DNA of 64,000 nt from Streptomyces sp. Ag109_O5-1 (GCF_003814875.1 NZ_RKQF01000001.1:3100001-3164000); one strand, 5' to 3'; shown: positions 7,949 through 16,499, counted from the first letter of the stretch. Notes: generated by a model from the sequence alone, not told the origin. Made by a program: numbers and translations.

Positions 7949-8317
7949 TCAGCCCTGGACGGGAGCCGCGGTAGCGGACGGCTCGACCGACTCCGGGGCC
8001 GGGGCAGCCGCGTCTACCGCCGGGGTGGCGGGAGCGGCAGGGACGGCGTTGACGACCGACTTGACCTCGGCGGTGACCTTGCGGACCTCGGCGATCACCT
8101 CGGCCACGATCTCGCCCTTCACCTTGTCCAGCTCGGGGACGAGGGTGGCGACCAGGGACTGCACGAAGGTCTCCAGCTCGTCCTTGCCGCCGCCGAGCAG
8201 GTGGGAGAAGTCGGCCTTGACGCGGTCGACCAGGTCACGGAACCGGCCGGCGAGGGAGTGGCCCTCATCGTCCAGTTCGTCTACGAGACCGTGGAGTTCG
8301 TCGATGGATGCAGACAT
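7949..8317 (-). CDS. Helical phage protein with Ala/Pro-rich tail (122 aa)
   Basis: Residues 1-85 look like one or two long helices (IDELHGLVDELDDEGHSLAG, then LVPELDKVKGEIVAEVIAEV), suggesting a coiled coil. The last 35 residues are Ala/Pro/Val-rich and probably disordered. Start ATG at 8317 follows GGAGG by 9 nt; upstream extensions of the frame are Arg-rich and unlikely. Function unknown. Confidence 0.65.
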   Translation of the reverse strand: MSASIDELHGLVDELDDEGHSLAGRFRDLVDRVKADFSHLLGGGKDELETFVQSLVATLVPELDKVKGEIVAEVIAEVRKVTAEVKSVVNAVPAAPATPAVDAAAPAPESVEPSATAAPVQG

Positions 8318-8351
8318 GCGGGGTTGCCTCCGGAGGCGTAGAGGGTGGGGT

Positions 8352-8531
8352 TTACGCAAGTGCCTGGGAGACGTTGAGCCACGAGTCGGCAAGGCCCTCG
8401 TAGCGCTCCATCAGCGCCAGGTCAGTGACCATCTCGGCGGCGTACAGCAGGCGGACCGCGTTCTGGATGGCCTTGGTGGAGTCGATGGCCTCGACGTGTG
8501 GGTCCTGCTCGTCGGGGGTGGGGGTGCTCAT
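8352..8531 (-). CDS. Small hypothetical protein (59 aa)
   Basis: Begins MSTPTPDEQDPHVEAIDSTK and is helical after residue 15. The ATG at 8531 has AAGGAAG upstream. Member of the run of small minus-strand phage genes; function not recognised. Confidence 0.6.
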   Translation of the reverse strand: MSTPTPDEQDPHVEAIDSTKAIQNAVRLLYAAEMVTDLALMERYEGLADSWLNVSQALA

Positions 8532-8541
8532 GCCGGCTTCC

Positions 8542-8736
8542 TTACTCCGCGCACCGCTTGCAGGGGAGCTTGCGGTGGTGCCGCTCGCAACTGTCGTTCC
8601 GTGCGGGCTCGTACCTCGGCGCGGTCCGCATGACGGTGTGCATGGCCGCGGTCTGCTGGCGTGCGGTACGGCGCGATACCGCGCGGCGCTCGGAGCGCGA
8701 GGCGAACGGCTGGTATCCGGCGGGCAGGGACGGCAT
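8542..8736 (-). CDS. Small basic protein with C-terminal CxxC-like zinc motif (64 aa)
   Basis: Arg/Ser-rich N-terminus, then CERHHRKLPCKRCAE at the C-terminus, four possible zinc ligands in 12 residues. ATG at 8736 with GGGAG upstream. Ends 10 nt before the next gene's start. Possibly nucleic-acid binding; no family recognised. Confidence 0.5.
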   Translation of the reverse strand: MPSLPAGYQPFASRSERRAVSRRTARQQTAAMHTVMRTAPRYEPARNDSCERHHRKLPCKRCAE

Positions 8737-8767
8737 GGGCAGCTCCCGAACAAGGGGGTGAGGGAGT

Positions 8768-8801
8768 CGGCCGCCGCGCACCCCTCAATGCGTGGCGGCC
8801 G
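8768..8801. repeat. Inverted repeat
   Basis: Arms CGGCCGCCGCGCA and TGCGTGGCGGCCG (13 nt, one G-T pair) around an 8-nt loop. Lies between two minus-strand genes, directly after the intrinsic terminator at 8805-8842. Confidence 0.5.
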
Positions 8802-8804
8802 ACG

Positions 8805-8842
8805 AAAAAGGCCCCGCCGGAAACGTGTGTCCGCGCGGGGCC
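8805..8842 (-). terminator. Intrinsic terminator of the excisionase-like gene
   Basis: On the minus strand, arms GGCCCCGC/GCGGGGCC are followed directly by TTTTT (8809-8805). This is the classic rho-independent layout, 19 bases after the stop of the gene at 8861. Confidence 0.7.
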
Positions 8843-8860
8843 GGTCTGGGGGTGTGGGGG

Positions 8861-9058
8861 TTAGGCCGCAGCCTGGAGGGTCCTCTTCGGCGGCACCTTG
8901 ATGCCGCCGGTGGCGACGTCGCGTACTTCGAGGTAGTCGTAGCGGCCGTCGTGGGAGGTGATGCGCCCTTCGCTTGCCCACCGCTTGACGGTGCCGACCG
9001 GCTTGCCGATGAGGTGGGCGATGTCGGAAGGGGACAGCAGGACAGGGCGATACGCCAT
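8861..9058 (-). CDS. Excisionase/MerR-type HTH protein (65 aa)
   Basis: Sequence LSPSDIAHLIGKPVGTVKRW followed by ASEGRIT and a short wing matches small DNA-binding HTH_17/Xis-type proteins. The start ATG at 9058 has GGGAGG upstream. Such proteins act as excisionases or phage regulators. No integrase is in the window, so its partner is unknown. Confidence 0.65.
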   Translation of the reverse strand: MAYRPVLLSPSDIAHLIGKPVGTVKRWASEGRITSHDGRYDYLEVRDVATGGIKVPPKRTLQAAA

Positions 9059-9087
9059 CGGGTGGGCCCTCCCCGAGAAACGCCGAA

Positions 9088-9110
9088 GGGCCGCCCTGCG
9101 CGGGCGGCCC
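9088..9110. terminator. GC hairpin
   Basis: Perfect 9-bp inverted repeat GGGCCGCCC/GGGCGGCCC with a 5-nt loop, downstream of the minus-strand gene ending at 9147. Possible terminator. Confidence 0.5.
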
Positions 9111-9146
9111 CTGGTGGCATGTGTTCTAGCAGAGCAAATAGTGGGT

Positions 9147-9824
9147 TCACTCCCTGCCCGGAGTCAAATCCGGGCCCCCGGGGACGGTGGCGGCCAGCCT
9201 GCCCGGGGTCACACTCAGCTTTCCAGGGGCGGCACCCGCCAGGGCCACGGTGGTCGCGGTCTTGCTAACCGTCTTACCGACCTTGACGCCGTGGTGCGGG
9301 TGGTGGTGCTTGTTCGGGTGCGGCTTGCGGTGACGGCCCGCGGGCTTCTTCTCCGGCCAGGTGTCCGGGTTCCACTCGCCCCAGCCTTCGGCTGCGGCGG
9401 ACTTGCGATGCCGGCCCGTGGGCGCTGCGGGCAGCACGTTGTACGACACCGCCGTCTTCGGTCTCGTGGTGGGAGCCCAGTACCCTGCGTTGCTGCTCGT
9501 GGTGCCGTCGCTGCCCGTCGCGGCAAGGAAGGACCGCAGGGCGTCCTCCTCGGGAGGGTCGGCCTCTTCACGCGGCTGGTCATGGGACAGCACGGCCTCC
9601 GCCTTGCCGAACGACATACCGAGGGCCGTCAGGAGAGCGCCAAGGGCCATGAGGGCGCGCACGGTTGCGCTACCGGCCACCATGATCGGGCGGGGCGCGG
9701 CACGTCGGGCGCGTTCCTGCTCGTCGTCTTCCGCCAGGGCGGTCGGCTGCTCCTGGTCGATGACGAGGGTCAGGTGGGCTCTGCCGTCGTGACGACGGGA
9801 CGCTGCGTTCGATGGCGTGGTCAT
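9147..9824 (-). CDS. Hypothetical single-pass membrane protein (225 aa)
   Basis: Residues 1-45 are polar and charged, a hydrophobic segment follows (SATVRALMALGALLTALGMS, about 52-71), and the rest is low complexity. That part has two PTGRHRKS/PAGRHRKP repeats and a His/Lys-rich stretch (PNKHHHPHH). This suggests a membrane-anchored protein with a basic external or DNA-contacting tail. It lies just downstream of the split polyketide synthase gene. No family recognised. Confidence 0.55.
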   Translation of the reverse strand: MTTPSNAASRRHDGRAHLTLVIDQEQPTALAEDDEQERARRAAPRPIMVAGSATVRALMALGALLTALGMSFGKAEAVLSHDQPREEADPPEEDALRSFLAATGSDGTTSSNAGYWAPTTRPKTAVSYNVLPAAPTGRHRKSAAAEGWGEWNPDTWPEKKPAGRHRKPHPNKHHHPHHGVKVGKTVSKTATTVALAGAAPGKLSVTPGRLAATVPGGPDLTPGRE

Positions 9825-10438
9825 CGGTGATGGTCCTCGAAGGCCGGCCGCGTAGGGACGCGGGAGCGGGTGTTATGCCCAGGTGCCGTAGACGGCGGCG
9901 ACGGTGAAGCCGGGGCCGAAGGCGACCAGCAGTCCGGGGTCTCCGGGTGCGGGTGGGGCGTCGTGGGTGCGGCGCAGGACGTCCAGGATGGCGGCGCCGC
10001 CGAGGTTGCCGTTTTCGGCGAGGGAGGTGTGAGCGTGCCTGCCGTGTTTCTCGGGGTCAAGTCCGACCCCGGTTACCACGTCGTCAATGATGCGGGGTCC
10101 GCCGGGGTGGGCGGCGATCCACGCGGGCCGGCGGCCACCGAGCCACTCGGTCAGGTATGGCAGGGCGTCCGCCGCGGCGTCGGCTGCCTTCTTCGTGGAC
10201 TCGAAGTGCAAGCCCTCGTCGTCGATGGTGCCCCAGTAGCGGTCCAGGGTTTTCGGTATCACCAACTCGACCTGATCGAGCGCGATGAACCCGGCCGACA
10301 TGCCGCGGGCGGTGTCCTCGGTGACGCCGGTAACGACGCACGCGGCGGCGGAGTCCCCGAACAGCGCCCGGTAGATCATGCTCTGCGGGGTGTCCTCGGA
10401 CTGGTGGTAGATCGTGGAGAGGGTTTCCGCGACTACAA

Positions 10439-10442
10439 CTAG
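10439..10442. repeat. IS701-family target site duplication, left copy
   Basis: CTAG, identical to 11872-11875. Four-base CTAG-like duplications are normal for this family. Removing one copy with the element restores the interrupted frame. Confidence 0.9.
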
Positions 10443-11871
10443 TAGTGCTCCGTTAGGTCTGTCTCGCGGTGCTGTTTGGGGGCATGGTGAGGGTGTGGAC
10501 GCACATGAAGTGAACCGTGCTCGGGCGAAGTTGGCGTTATTCGTAGCTGATGTGTTCGCGTCGGTGCCGCGCAAGGATCAGCGGGCGAAGGGCGACTGCT
10601 ATCTGCGGGGACTGATGCTGGACGGGCGGCGGAAGTCGATCCAGCCGATGGCGGAACGGCTGCCGGACGGCAATGAGCAGAACCTGCAGCAGTTCGTGAA
10701 CCAGTCGACCTGGGATCCGGTGCCGGTGCGGCGGCGGATCGCGCAGCGGATGGTGCCGCAGATTGGCCCGGCTGCCTGGGCGGTCGATGATGTGTCGTTC
10801 CCCAAGGACGGCCGGATGTCGGTGGCGGTCGCGCGCCAGTACTGCGGCGCTTTGGGCAAGCGGGCCAACTGCCAGGTCGCGGTGAGCGTGCACGCGGTCT
10901 CCGATGCCGCGTCCTGTCCGCTGCAGTGGCGGTTGTTCGTGCCCGAGGAGTGGGCGGACGATCCGGTACGGCGGCAGAAGGCCGGGATACCGCAGGAGGT
11001 GGGGCACCGGGAGAAGTGGCGCCTGGCCCTGGACACCATCGACGAGCTGGCCGGGTGGGGCCTGGTGCCGCCGGTGGTGGTGGCCGACGCCGGCTACGGG
11101 CAGAACGCCGACTTCCGCGACGGCCTGAGCGAGCGGGGCATCGGCTATGTCGTGGCCATCCGTTCGGACGTGACCGTCCACCCGCACGACGCGCAGCCCA
11201 CCGCCCCGGCCTGGTCGGGCAACGGCCGCAAGCCGCAGCCCCGCTACCGGGACAAGCCGTCTGCGGTGGCCGCGCTCGCGGCCGGCCATGGGCGGCAGGC
11301 GTTCACCGAGGTGACCTGGCGTGAAGGCTCCCGCGGGCCGATGCGCTCGCATTTCCTGACGCTCCGGGTGCGGCCGGCCGGGGTCAGGGCCCGTCGCCTG
11401 GCCCAGGCCGCCGCCACCGCCGAACACGGCCACTGGGACGGTGTCCTGACCGAGGTCACACTGCTGGTCGAATGGCCAGACGGCGCCGAAGCACCCACCG
11501 ACTACTGGCTGTCCAACCTGCCCGCCAACACCCCGCCGGCTGAACTGGTCCGCCTGGCCAAGATCCGCTGGCGCATCGAGCACGACTACCGGGAACTCAA
11601 GCACGGCCTCGGCCTGGACCACTTCGAGGGCCGCTCCTGGAACGGATGGCATCACCACGTCACCCTGGTCACCGCAGCCCACGCGTTCCTCACCGAACAG
11701 CGCCTGGCCCCAAAAGCCGATACACCGGACTCACCCTCTACCAGATCCTCGACGCCATCCAGGACCTGCTGAACTGCTGGACCGGCACCTGCACCACCTG
11801 CCACCGCCCCCTGCCCAGAACATCCACCACCAGCCCAAACCTGAGAGCCAGAGCAACCTAACGGAGTCCTA
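10443..11871 (+). mobile_element. IS701-family insertion sequence
   Basis: A 1429-bp element bounded by 16-bp imperfect inverted repeats: TAGTGCTCCGTTAGGT at the left and, reverse-complemented, TAGGACTCCGTTAGGT at the right (14 of 16 match). It is flanked by CTAG duplications and contains one transposase gene on the plus strand, opposite to the polyketide synthase it interrupts. Confidence 0.92.
10495..11861 (+). CDS. IS701-family DDE transposase, possibly made by -1 frameshift
   Basis: The DDE catalytic core is visible: AWAVDDVSFPKDG, VVVADAGYGQNADFR, then IRWRIEHDYRELKHGLGLDHFEGRSW. Frame 0 runs from GTG 10495 (GTG 10510 also possible) to a stop at 11772. The family-like C-terminus (GLTLYQILDAIQDLL, then CTTCHRPLP) is in the -1 frame and ends at 11861. 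The two join at CCCAAAA (11709-11715), a perfect slippery heptamer in the zero frame. So the full protein needs either programmed -1 frameshifting or repair of a deletion. Confidence 0.82.
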
Positions 11872-11875
11872 CTAG
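11872..11875. repeat. IS701-family target site duplication, right copy
   Basis: CTAG, matching 10439-10442, directly outside the right inverted repeat. Confidence 0.9.
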
Positions 11876-12432
11876 GACACGGGAGCCGGGCCGGTACTGC
11901 GCGAACATCAGGGCGCGGCCGAGGGCATGGACGCCACCGGAGCAGGCGAGGGTGGACAGCGGCAAGCGGGCCACGGTAGGGCGCAGGCCGAGCCGGTCGA
12001 CGAGGTGGACGTCCAAGTTGGGCACGGCCCAGCTGGTGGTGTGGCTGGTGACGATGCAGTCGATGTCGCCGGGCTGGAGGCCGGCTTCCTGGAGGGCCCG
12101 CTGTGCGGCGTCCTCGGCGTGCTGGAGGGCGTCCCCGAACGCGACCTGGGCGCGGTGGCCGACGCTGGTGGGCCGGGTGGCCTCCGGCAGGGGGCGGCTC
12201 CAGTACCGCGTGTGGACCCCGGAGTTGCGGATGATGCGCTGCCATCCGCCCATGCGCGGGTGGTCGCGGGTGGGGTCGTCGGGGTGCCGGTAGGTGGCGC
12301 GGATGTGGTCCACCAGCTCATCGGTGGTGACGCGGTGCGAAGCAAGCGTCACCACGGGTCTTCCTATGTGCGCAGGCACAGATGGTCTCCAGCGTTCAGG
12401 AAACGGGTGAAGGTGAGCGGTGGGGGGAGGGG

Positions 12433-12468
12433 GGCCGGCGGGCAGTCGGGGGAGGCTGCCCGCCGGCC
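12433..12468. terminator. Strong hairpin after the XRE regulator gene
   Basis: Perfect 13-bp inverted repeat GGCCGGCGGGCAG/CTGCCCGCCGGCC with a 10-nt loop, ten bases after the regulator's stop on the minus strand. Confidence 0.6.
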
Positions 12469-12477
12469 GGTCTGCGG

Positions 12478-13329
12478 CTACTCGCCGAGGTAGCGGGCGC
12501 GCAGGGGCGGCAGCGTCTTGGGCCGTTCCTCACCCGGATCGAAGATCATGAGCATGGTCACGAACCTCGGGCTCGACCTCGGTACCGAGGTGTGGAGTGT
12601 CATCCATCCGGGCCCCAATTCCGGGTGGTTGAACGGCCGGCAGGCGCCGTCCGGGTGCACGAAGATCGGCCCGAAGTCCTGGTAGATGGGGCCGGCCTCA
12701 TCGTCGGCGAGGATCCGTCGCTCGAGGTCGGCGATGTATTGGTCATCCCGGTGTGCGGCCCGGGCGGCCCAGACGTGCGGGGCCACCATCGGCGCCCACG
12801 AGTTCTTCCAGTCGCCAAGGATGTACCGGGCGTCCGGGTTGAGCAGCATCCACTCCATGGTGTTCGGGGGGACCCTGCCGCCGGGGAAGATGCGCGGGAG
12901 ATGGACGTTGTAGGCGACGATCTCCCAGCGGTGGTTAGTGAGGTAGGCGGGGTGCGGCTGGCCGTCGAGGACCCGGTGCCAGGAGGCGGGGATCTCCTCG
13001 TCGGTGGACTGGCGGAGCGGGAACGGGGGGTCGCGGCGCCAGGTCATGTTCCACAGCCACACCCATTCGTGCGGGTTGAGGCCGAACAGCTCGCCGACAC
13101 CCTTGAGGACGTGTTCGGGAGCGTGGTTCAGGCGGCCGTTCTCCAGGCGCTCGTACGTGCCGAGGCCGACGCCGAGGATCTTGTCGACCTGGGACTGTGA
13201 CAATCCCCCACCGGCTGCACGGCGCCCCTGGGGCGCGATGCGCGTGAAGCCGTAGTCGCTCGGATCCAGTTCTGCTCTGCGCCGCTGGAGCAAGATCCGA
13301 AGGGCCTCCTTCAAGGCTCCCTGTTCCAC
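12478..13329 (-). CDS. XRE-family regulator with MmyB-like ligand-binding domain
   Basis: Residues about 15-75 form an XRE helix-turn-helix (GLSQSQVDKILGVGLGTYERLENGRLNHAP). The C-terminal two-thirds match the MmyB/MLTR-type sensor fold common in Streptomyces (DGQPHPAYLTNHRWEIVAYN, RYILGDWKNSWAPMVA, FGPIFVHPDG, WMTLHTSVPRSSPRFVTMLMIFDPGEE). Length 283 is typical. GTG start at 13329 with GGGAG upstream. It lies upstream of the polyketide synthase on the same strand, so it may once have controlled that gene in response to a small lipid-like ligand; that is inference. Confidence 0.85.
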   Translation of the reverse strand: MEQGALKEALRILLQRRRAELDPSDYGFTRIAPQGRRAAGGGLSQSQVDKILGVGLGTYERLENGRLNHAPEHVLKGVGELFGLNPHEWVWLWNMTWRRDPPFPLRQSTDEEIPASWHRVLDGQPHPAYLTNHRWEIVAYNVHLPRIFPGGRVPPNTMEWMLLNPDARYILGDWKNSWAPMVAPHVWAARAAHRDDQYIADLERRILADDEAGPIYQDFGPIFVHPDGACRPFNHPELGPGWMTLHTSVPRSSPRFVTMLMIFDPGEERPKTLPPLRARYLGE

Positions 13330-13385
13330 GTTGTTCTCCCGAGAAGAAACGATCAGGCCACATCATGGCTGATTTCTTGGCGACA

Positions 13386-13410
13386 TTTGCCTGCGACTTT
13401 TGCAGGCAAA
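13386..13410. promoter_or_regulatory. Candidate operator upstream of the XRE regulator
   Basis: Perfect 9-bp inverted repeat TTTGCCTGC/GCAGGCAAA around a 7-nt spacer, 57 bases upstream of the regulator start. Size and place fit an autoregulatory operator; a hairpin role is also possible. Confidence 0.45.
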
Positions 13411-13666
13411 TCCTGCGCGTGACCGATGTCCGCGCCAGCAAGATCGTGGAGGCGGCCTCCACCACGACGTCGGGAACCGACAATGCTGAGATACGACACC
13501 ATAACCCGAGGTCAAAGACCTCCGAATGATCATCTTCCAGACATTCTAAGACCCGCGACGAAGATCATCTGCTTACTATTTTTTAACGTTGCAGAAATTT
13601 GCCCGCCAGGTAAGTGCCACGTGAAACAAGCGGCACCAAAAAACAAACGCGAACAGGGCTCATGTT

Positions 13667-13687
13667 CCGTTCGGCATTACCGAACGG
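13667..13687. repeat. Inverted repeat downstream of the small membrane protein gene
   Basis: Perfect 8-bp arms CCGTTCGG/CCGAACGG with a 5-nt loop, 46 bases past the stop of the minus-strand gene at 13734. May end that transfer operon transcript; no T-run follows. Confidence 0.45.
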
Positions 13688-13733
13688 TAGCCGGATTTCC
13701 GTAGCACTGAACGTCTAAATCGCTTCAAAAGCG

Positions 13734-14180
13734 TCAGTGATGACCGGCCCGGCTGGACGTCGTGATGGTGGGGCTCTGGGTGACCCGCACGTCCACCCGA
13801 ACGCTGCCCCCTCCCCCACCGCCGCGCCCCCGCAGGGCCCACACGGCGACCAGGCACACGGCGAGTGTGCCCAGGGCGGACTCGGCGGCCGCGACCGCGG
13901 AGAACAGCAGCGACCCGCCGTAACCCACGCCCACGGCCAGGACCCCGGCACCCGCCATTCTCTGCGCGGCCGGGTCGATGCCCCCACGCCGCTCCACTGC
14001 AACCGGCTGCGCCTGCACCGCCGGCACGGCCGGGGTGATCGCGTACCCGGTAACGACCTGGCCGTCCGGGAGCAACACCTGCTGCACCGGCGGAACACCG
14101 GCGTACGGGACGACCACCCCGCCCGCCGCCGGGTAGACGGCGGCCGGCACGGTGGTGGTCGGCTGCGGCTCGGAGATCAC
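13734..14180 (-). CDS. Small membrane protein of the transfer operon (148 aa)
   Basis: Pro/Val/Ala-rich N-terminus (residues 1-65), two hydrophobic segments (AGAGVLAVGVGYGGSLLFSA and SALGTLAVCLVAVWAL), then a Gly-rich basic tail. Last gene of the transfer operon, coupled to the FtsK-like gene by ATGA overlap. Streptomyces plasmids encode similar small spread (Spd-like) membrane proteins that help plasmid movement between hyphal compartments; the assignment here is by context. Confidence 0.6.
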   Translation of the reverse strand: MISEPQPTTTVPAAVYPAAGGVVVPYAGVPPVQQVLLPDGQVVTGYAITPAVPAVQAQPVAVERRGGIDPAAQRMAGAGVLAVGVGYGGSLLFSAVAAAESALGTLAVCLVAVWALRGRGGGGGGSVRVDVRVTQSPTITTSSRAGHH

Positions 14181-16120
14181 TGCTCCTCCTCGGGTTTCGC
14201 GTAGTAGCGGGTGGAGCGGCCGTCACGGCGGCCGACGACGCCGTGCTTCTCCCACTCCTCGATCGCGCGCATGGCGGTGTCCCGGGAGATCTGGCAGACG
14301 GCGGCGAGTTCCTTCTTCGTGGCCGACCCGAGGGCCTGGAACTGCTCCCACAGGTCGGGCCACTGCCCCGGCCGCACGAGGTCACCGTTCGGGAACCTGA
14401 GCAGCGCGAACTGCTCCACCCACGGCTCGTCCGTGAGCGCGGGCTGCGGCTCGGTGTCCGCCTTGTCGGAGTAGTAGAAGCCGACGTCGGCGGCGATATC
14501 GAGGTCGGTGACGTACTCGGCCCGGTACACCTTCGGCTCGGTGAGTTCAGCGGTCTGCAGCAGGAACTTGCCGGGCAGGTCAAGCAGCTCCGGCCGCCAG
14601 CCCTTGGCCTGGCAGCCCTGGCCGAACACGAACGGGGCGTGGCCAGCCTCGCCGGCGCGGGTGGACAGGCGGTTGGCGTAGTTGCCGCGGGCGTCGGTAC
14701 TGCCGCCGAAGACTTTCCGGCTCGGCTGCTGGGTGGCGGAGATGAAGTGGATGGCCAGGAACCGGGCGATGGCGAGCAGCGACTCGTACAGCTCGGCGAG
14801 CCCGGGGTCCTGGCGGACGAGCTCGGCGAGCTCGTCGGTGAACACGAAGATGGCCTTGCCGTGCACACCCGGGACCCACTTGCGGACCGGGCCCTTGCCC
14901 TCCGCCATGGACTTGCGGGACAGCTCGGCGATGATCGCGCCGCGCCGGTTGCACTCGTCGCGGAGCCACAGCAGCAGCGCCCGGGCCTGCGTCGGCGTCT
15001 TGGCCACGGGGGCGGCCATGACCGGCTCCCACGGCCCCAGCTCGGGGGCGCCGGGCTTCATGTCGATGCCGTACAGGTCGGCGTCCAGGCACCGGTTGAG
15101 CCGCTTGATAAGCAGGTTGACGATGCCCGACTTCCCCCAGTCGGAGGCGCCGGCGATGAGGGTGTGCCGGTACATCAGCGTCAGGTGGATGGGCTGGCCG
15201 TCCTCGTCGGCGCCGAGGAGCACCGGCTCACGGCAGGTGGTCACCCCGGTCTCGGTGAGCGGCAGGGTGCCAGCGAGGGCGTCGACGGTGGACACCTTCA
15301 CGACCAGTTCGTTGTCGGCCGGCCCCTGGGCGAGGGTCAGCTTGCCCGGCTGCCCAAGGTTCGCGGCCAGCTGGACCCGCCGGCTGATGATGGCCGACGG
15401 GGCGGTGCTCCGGCCGGCGGGCATGACCACGAGCGCGGACCAGCCGTGCTCGCCCCGGTGGAACGCCATCACGTCCAGGGGGGCCGCGCCGGTGAGGGCG
15501 TGGATGGCTCGGCGGAGCGCGGTCTCCTCGGGGGTGGCGCCGATCAGGCCGGGGTCGGCCGCCTCGAGGCCGAGGGCGTTCGGCAGGGCTCCCTTCGCCT
15601 TGACGGTGTCGATGTGCAGCTTCATGCGGGCGTTGCGCTGCGCGGTCAGCCACGGCCCGTAGATCCAGTAGGCCAGGCCGGTCGTCAGGGCCCACGCGGT
15701 CGCGGACTCGGGGCCCGGGCCGAACGCGGTGGCGGTGGCTATGTCGCCCAGGGCCACGGTGAAGCCGGCCGCGGCCTGCGTGACGGGGGCGTTCTTGTAC
15801 TTGAGGCCGAGGACGGCCGCGGCGCCGGCCACACCGGTGAGCAGCCCGTACGACACGGTCGCACCGATGCTCTCCTGCCACCAGCCGAGCAGGGACAGGG
15901 TGGAGGTGCCGGCCGCGGGCGCGATCTCGTAGCGGTAGCGGGAGACCCAGCCGCGGGCGCGCACCAGCCAGCCGGTGCAGCGCACCACCAGGGCCTGAGA
16001 TGACGACGACGATGACGACGACGCAAAATCCCTGGTCAAACGGTATGTCGATGCCTTGTCCGCCGTCGTCGTCATCGGCTCGGGGACGTAGAGGGGCGGC
16101 TCGGTGGGGATCTGCGTCAC
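14177..16120 (-). CDS. FtsK/SpoIIIE-type DNA translocase, TraB-like
   Basis: 647 residues. N-terminal cytoplasmic part with an eight-serine run near residue 35, then about three hydrophobic segments (residues 70-170). The motor domain has Walker A GASDWGKSGIVNLL near residue 330 and Walker B-like KAIFVFTDELAELV near 430, then SATQQPSR. The C-terminal 70 residues form a winged helix (ELAAVCQISRDTAMRAIEEW), the place where TraB/FtsK proteins read their DNA sites. Streptomyces TraB moves double-stranded DNA between cells; this protein has that plan. GTG start at 16120. Confidence 0.85.
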   Translation of the reverse strand: MTQIPTEPPLYVPEPMTTTADKASTYRLTRDFASSSSSSSSQALVVRCTGWLVRARGWVSRYRYEIAPAAGTSTLSLLGWWQESIGATVSYGLLTGVAGAAAVLGLKYKNAPVTQAAAGFTVALGDIATATAFGPGPESATAWALTTGLAYWIYGPWLTAQRNARMKLHIDTVKAKGALPNALGLEAADPGLIGATPEETALRRAIHALTGAAPLDVMAFHRGEHGWSALVVMPAGRSTAPSAIISRRVQLAANLGQPGKLTLAQGPADNELVVKVSTVDALAGTLPLTETGVTTCREPVLLGADEDGQPIHLTLMYRHTLIAGASDWGKSGIVNLLIKRLNRCLDADLYGIDMKPGAPELGPWEPVMAAPVAKTPTQARALLLWLRDECNRRGAIIAELSRKSMAEGKGPVRKWVPGVHGKAIFVFTDELAELVRQDPGLAELYESLLAIARFLAIHFISATQQPSRKVFGGSTDARGNYANRLSTRAGEAGHAPFVFGQGCQAKGWRPELLDLPGKFLLQTAELTEPKVYRAEYVTDLDIAADVGFYYSDKADTEPQPALTDEPWVEQFALLRFPNGDLVRPGQWPDLWEQFQALGSATKKELAAVCQISRDTAMRAIEEWEKHGVVGRRDGRSTRYYAKPEEEQ

Positions 16121-16122
16121 GG

Positions 16123-16467
16123 TTACGCCCCTTCGAGGGTCGGGGGGTTGAGCATGGTGAGGCCGACGTCGCTGATCTTCGCGAGGACGACCAGGAGGCC
16201 GTCGACGGCATGCCCGATGCCCACGAGGACGAGCCGGGCGGTGGCGGCGACGAGGAGGGTGGCGGCGACCAGCGTGCGCGCTGGCGGGAGGTGGACTGCT
16301 CGGGCCAGGCCGAGCACGGCGGCGGTGTAGGTGGTGGCCCAGGCGAGGACGGCCGGGGGCGCGACCTCGGCGGGGATGCAGGCGACGGCGTGGGCGGTGA
16401 GGAACGCCGCCAGCACGGCGGCCGTGGTGATCGCGGCGAGGGTGAACCGGTCGTCGGTGCTGCGCAT
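16123..16467 (-). CDS. Small polytopic membrane protein (114 aa)
   Basis: Three hydrophobic stretches are visible (FTLAAITTAAVLAAFLTAHA, VLAWATTYTAAVLGLA and TLVAATLLVAATARLVLVG). ATG at 16467 after AAGGAG. It ends two bases before the FtsK-like gene starts. Probably part of the transfer apparatus membrane complex; no family recognised. Confidence 0.6.
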   Translation of the reverse strand: MRSTDDRFTLAAITTAAVLAAFLTAHAVACIPAEVAPPAVLAWATTYTAAVLGLARAVHLPPARTLVAATLLVAATARLVLVGIGHAVDGLLVVLAKISDVGLTMLNPPTLEGA

Positions 16468-16499
16468 GGCGGTGTCTCCTTCTGGTCAGTCGGGGCGGG

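Larger units (their letters stand above)
9873..12379 (-). pseudogene. Type III polyketide synthase, disrupted by IS701-family insertion
   Basis: Chalcone/stilbene-synthase-type enzyme, condensing malonyl-CoA units. The 5' part (12379-11876) holds the active-site Cys in LPLSTLACSGGVHALGRA. The 3' part (10442-9873) has IPKTLDRYWGTIDDEGLHFE, the catalytic His in IAAHPGGPRI, the Asn in LAENGNLGGA, and the terminal AFGPGFTVAAVYGTW. Removing the insertion and one CTAG copy rejoins the frame exactly (SRVLVVVAETLS), giving about 357 residues, the usual family length. GTG start at 12379 after GGAG. Product unknown; non-functional as sequenced. Confidence 0.88.
13330..13733. other. Intergenic region, AT-richer, with two inverted repeats
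   Basis: About 400 bases with no convincing gene. By eye it is richer in A and T than its surroundings. It must carry the promoter of the XRE regulator (minus strand) and the 3' end of the small membrane protein gene. Two inverted repeats are listed separately. Confidence 0.6.

Noticed and set aside
9150..9180. tRNA-like T-arm sequence (CCCGG, AGTCAAAT, CCGGG)
   Set aside because: The loop is 8 nt, no matching acceptor, anticodon or D arms are present, and it lies in the 3' end of a coding gene.
14243..16003. Long plus-strand open frame opposite the FtsK-like gene
   Set aside because: High-GC shadow frame; composition is Gly/Val/Arg-biased with no domain, while the minus strand has clear Walker motifs.
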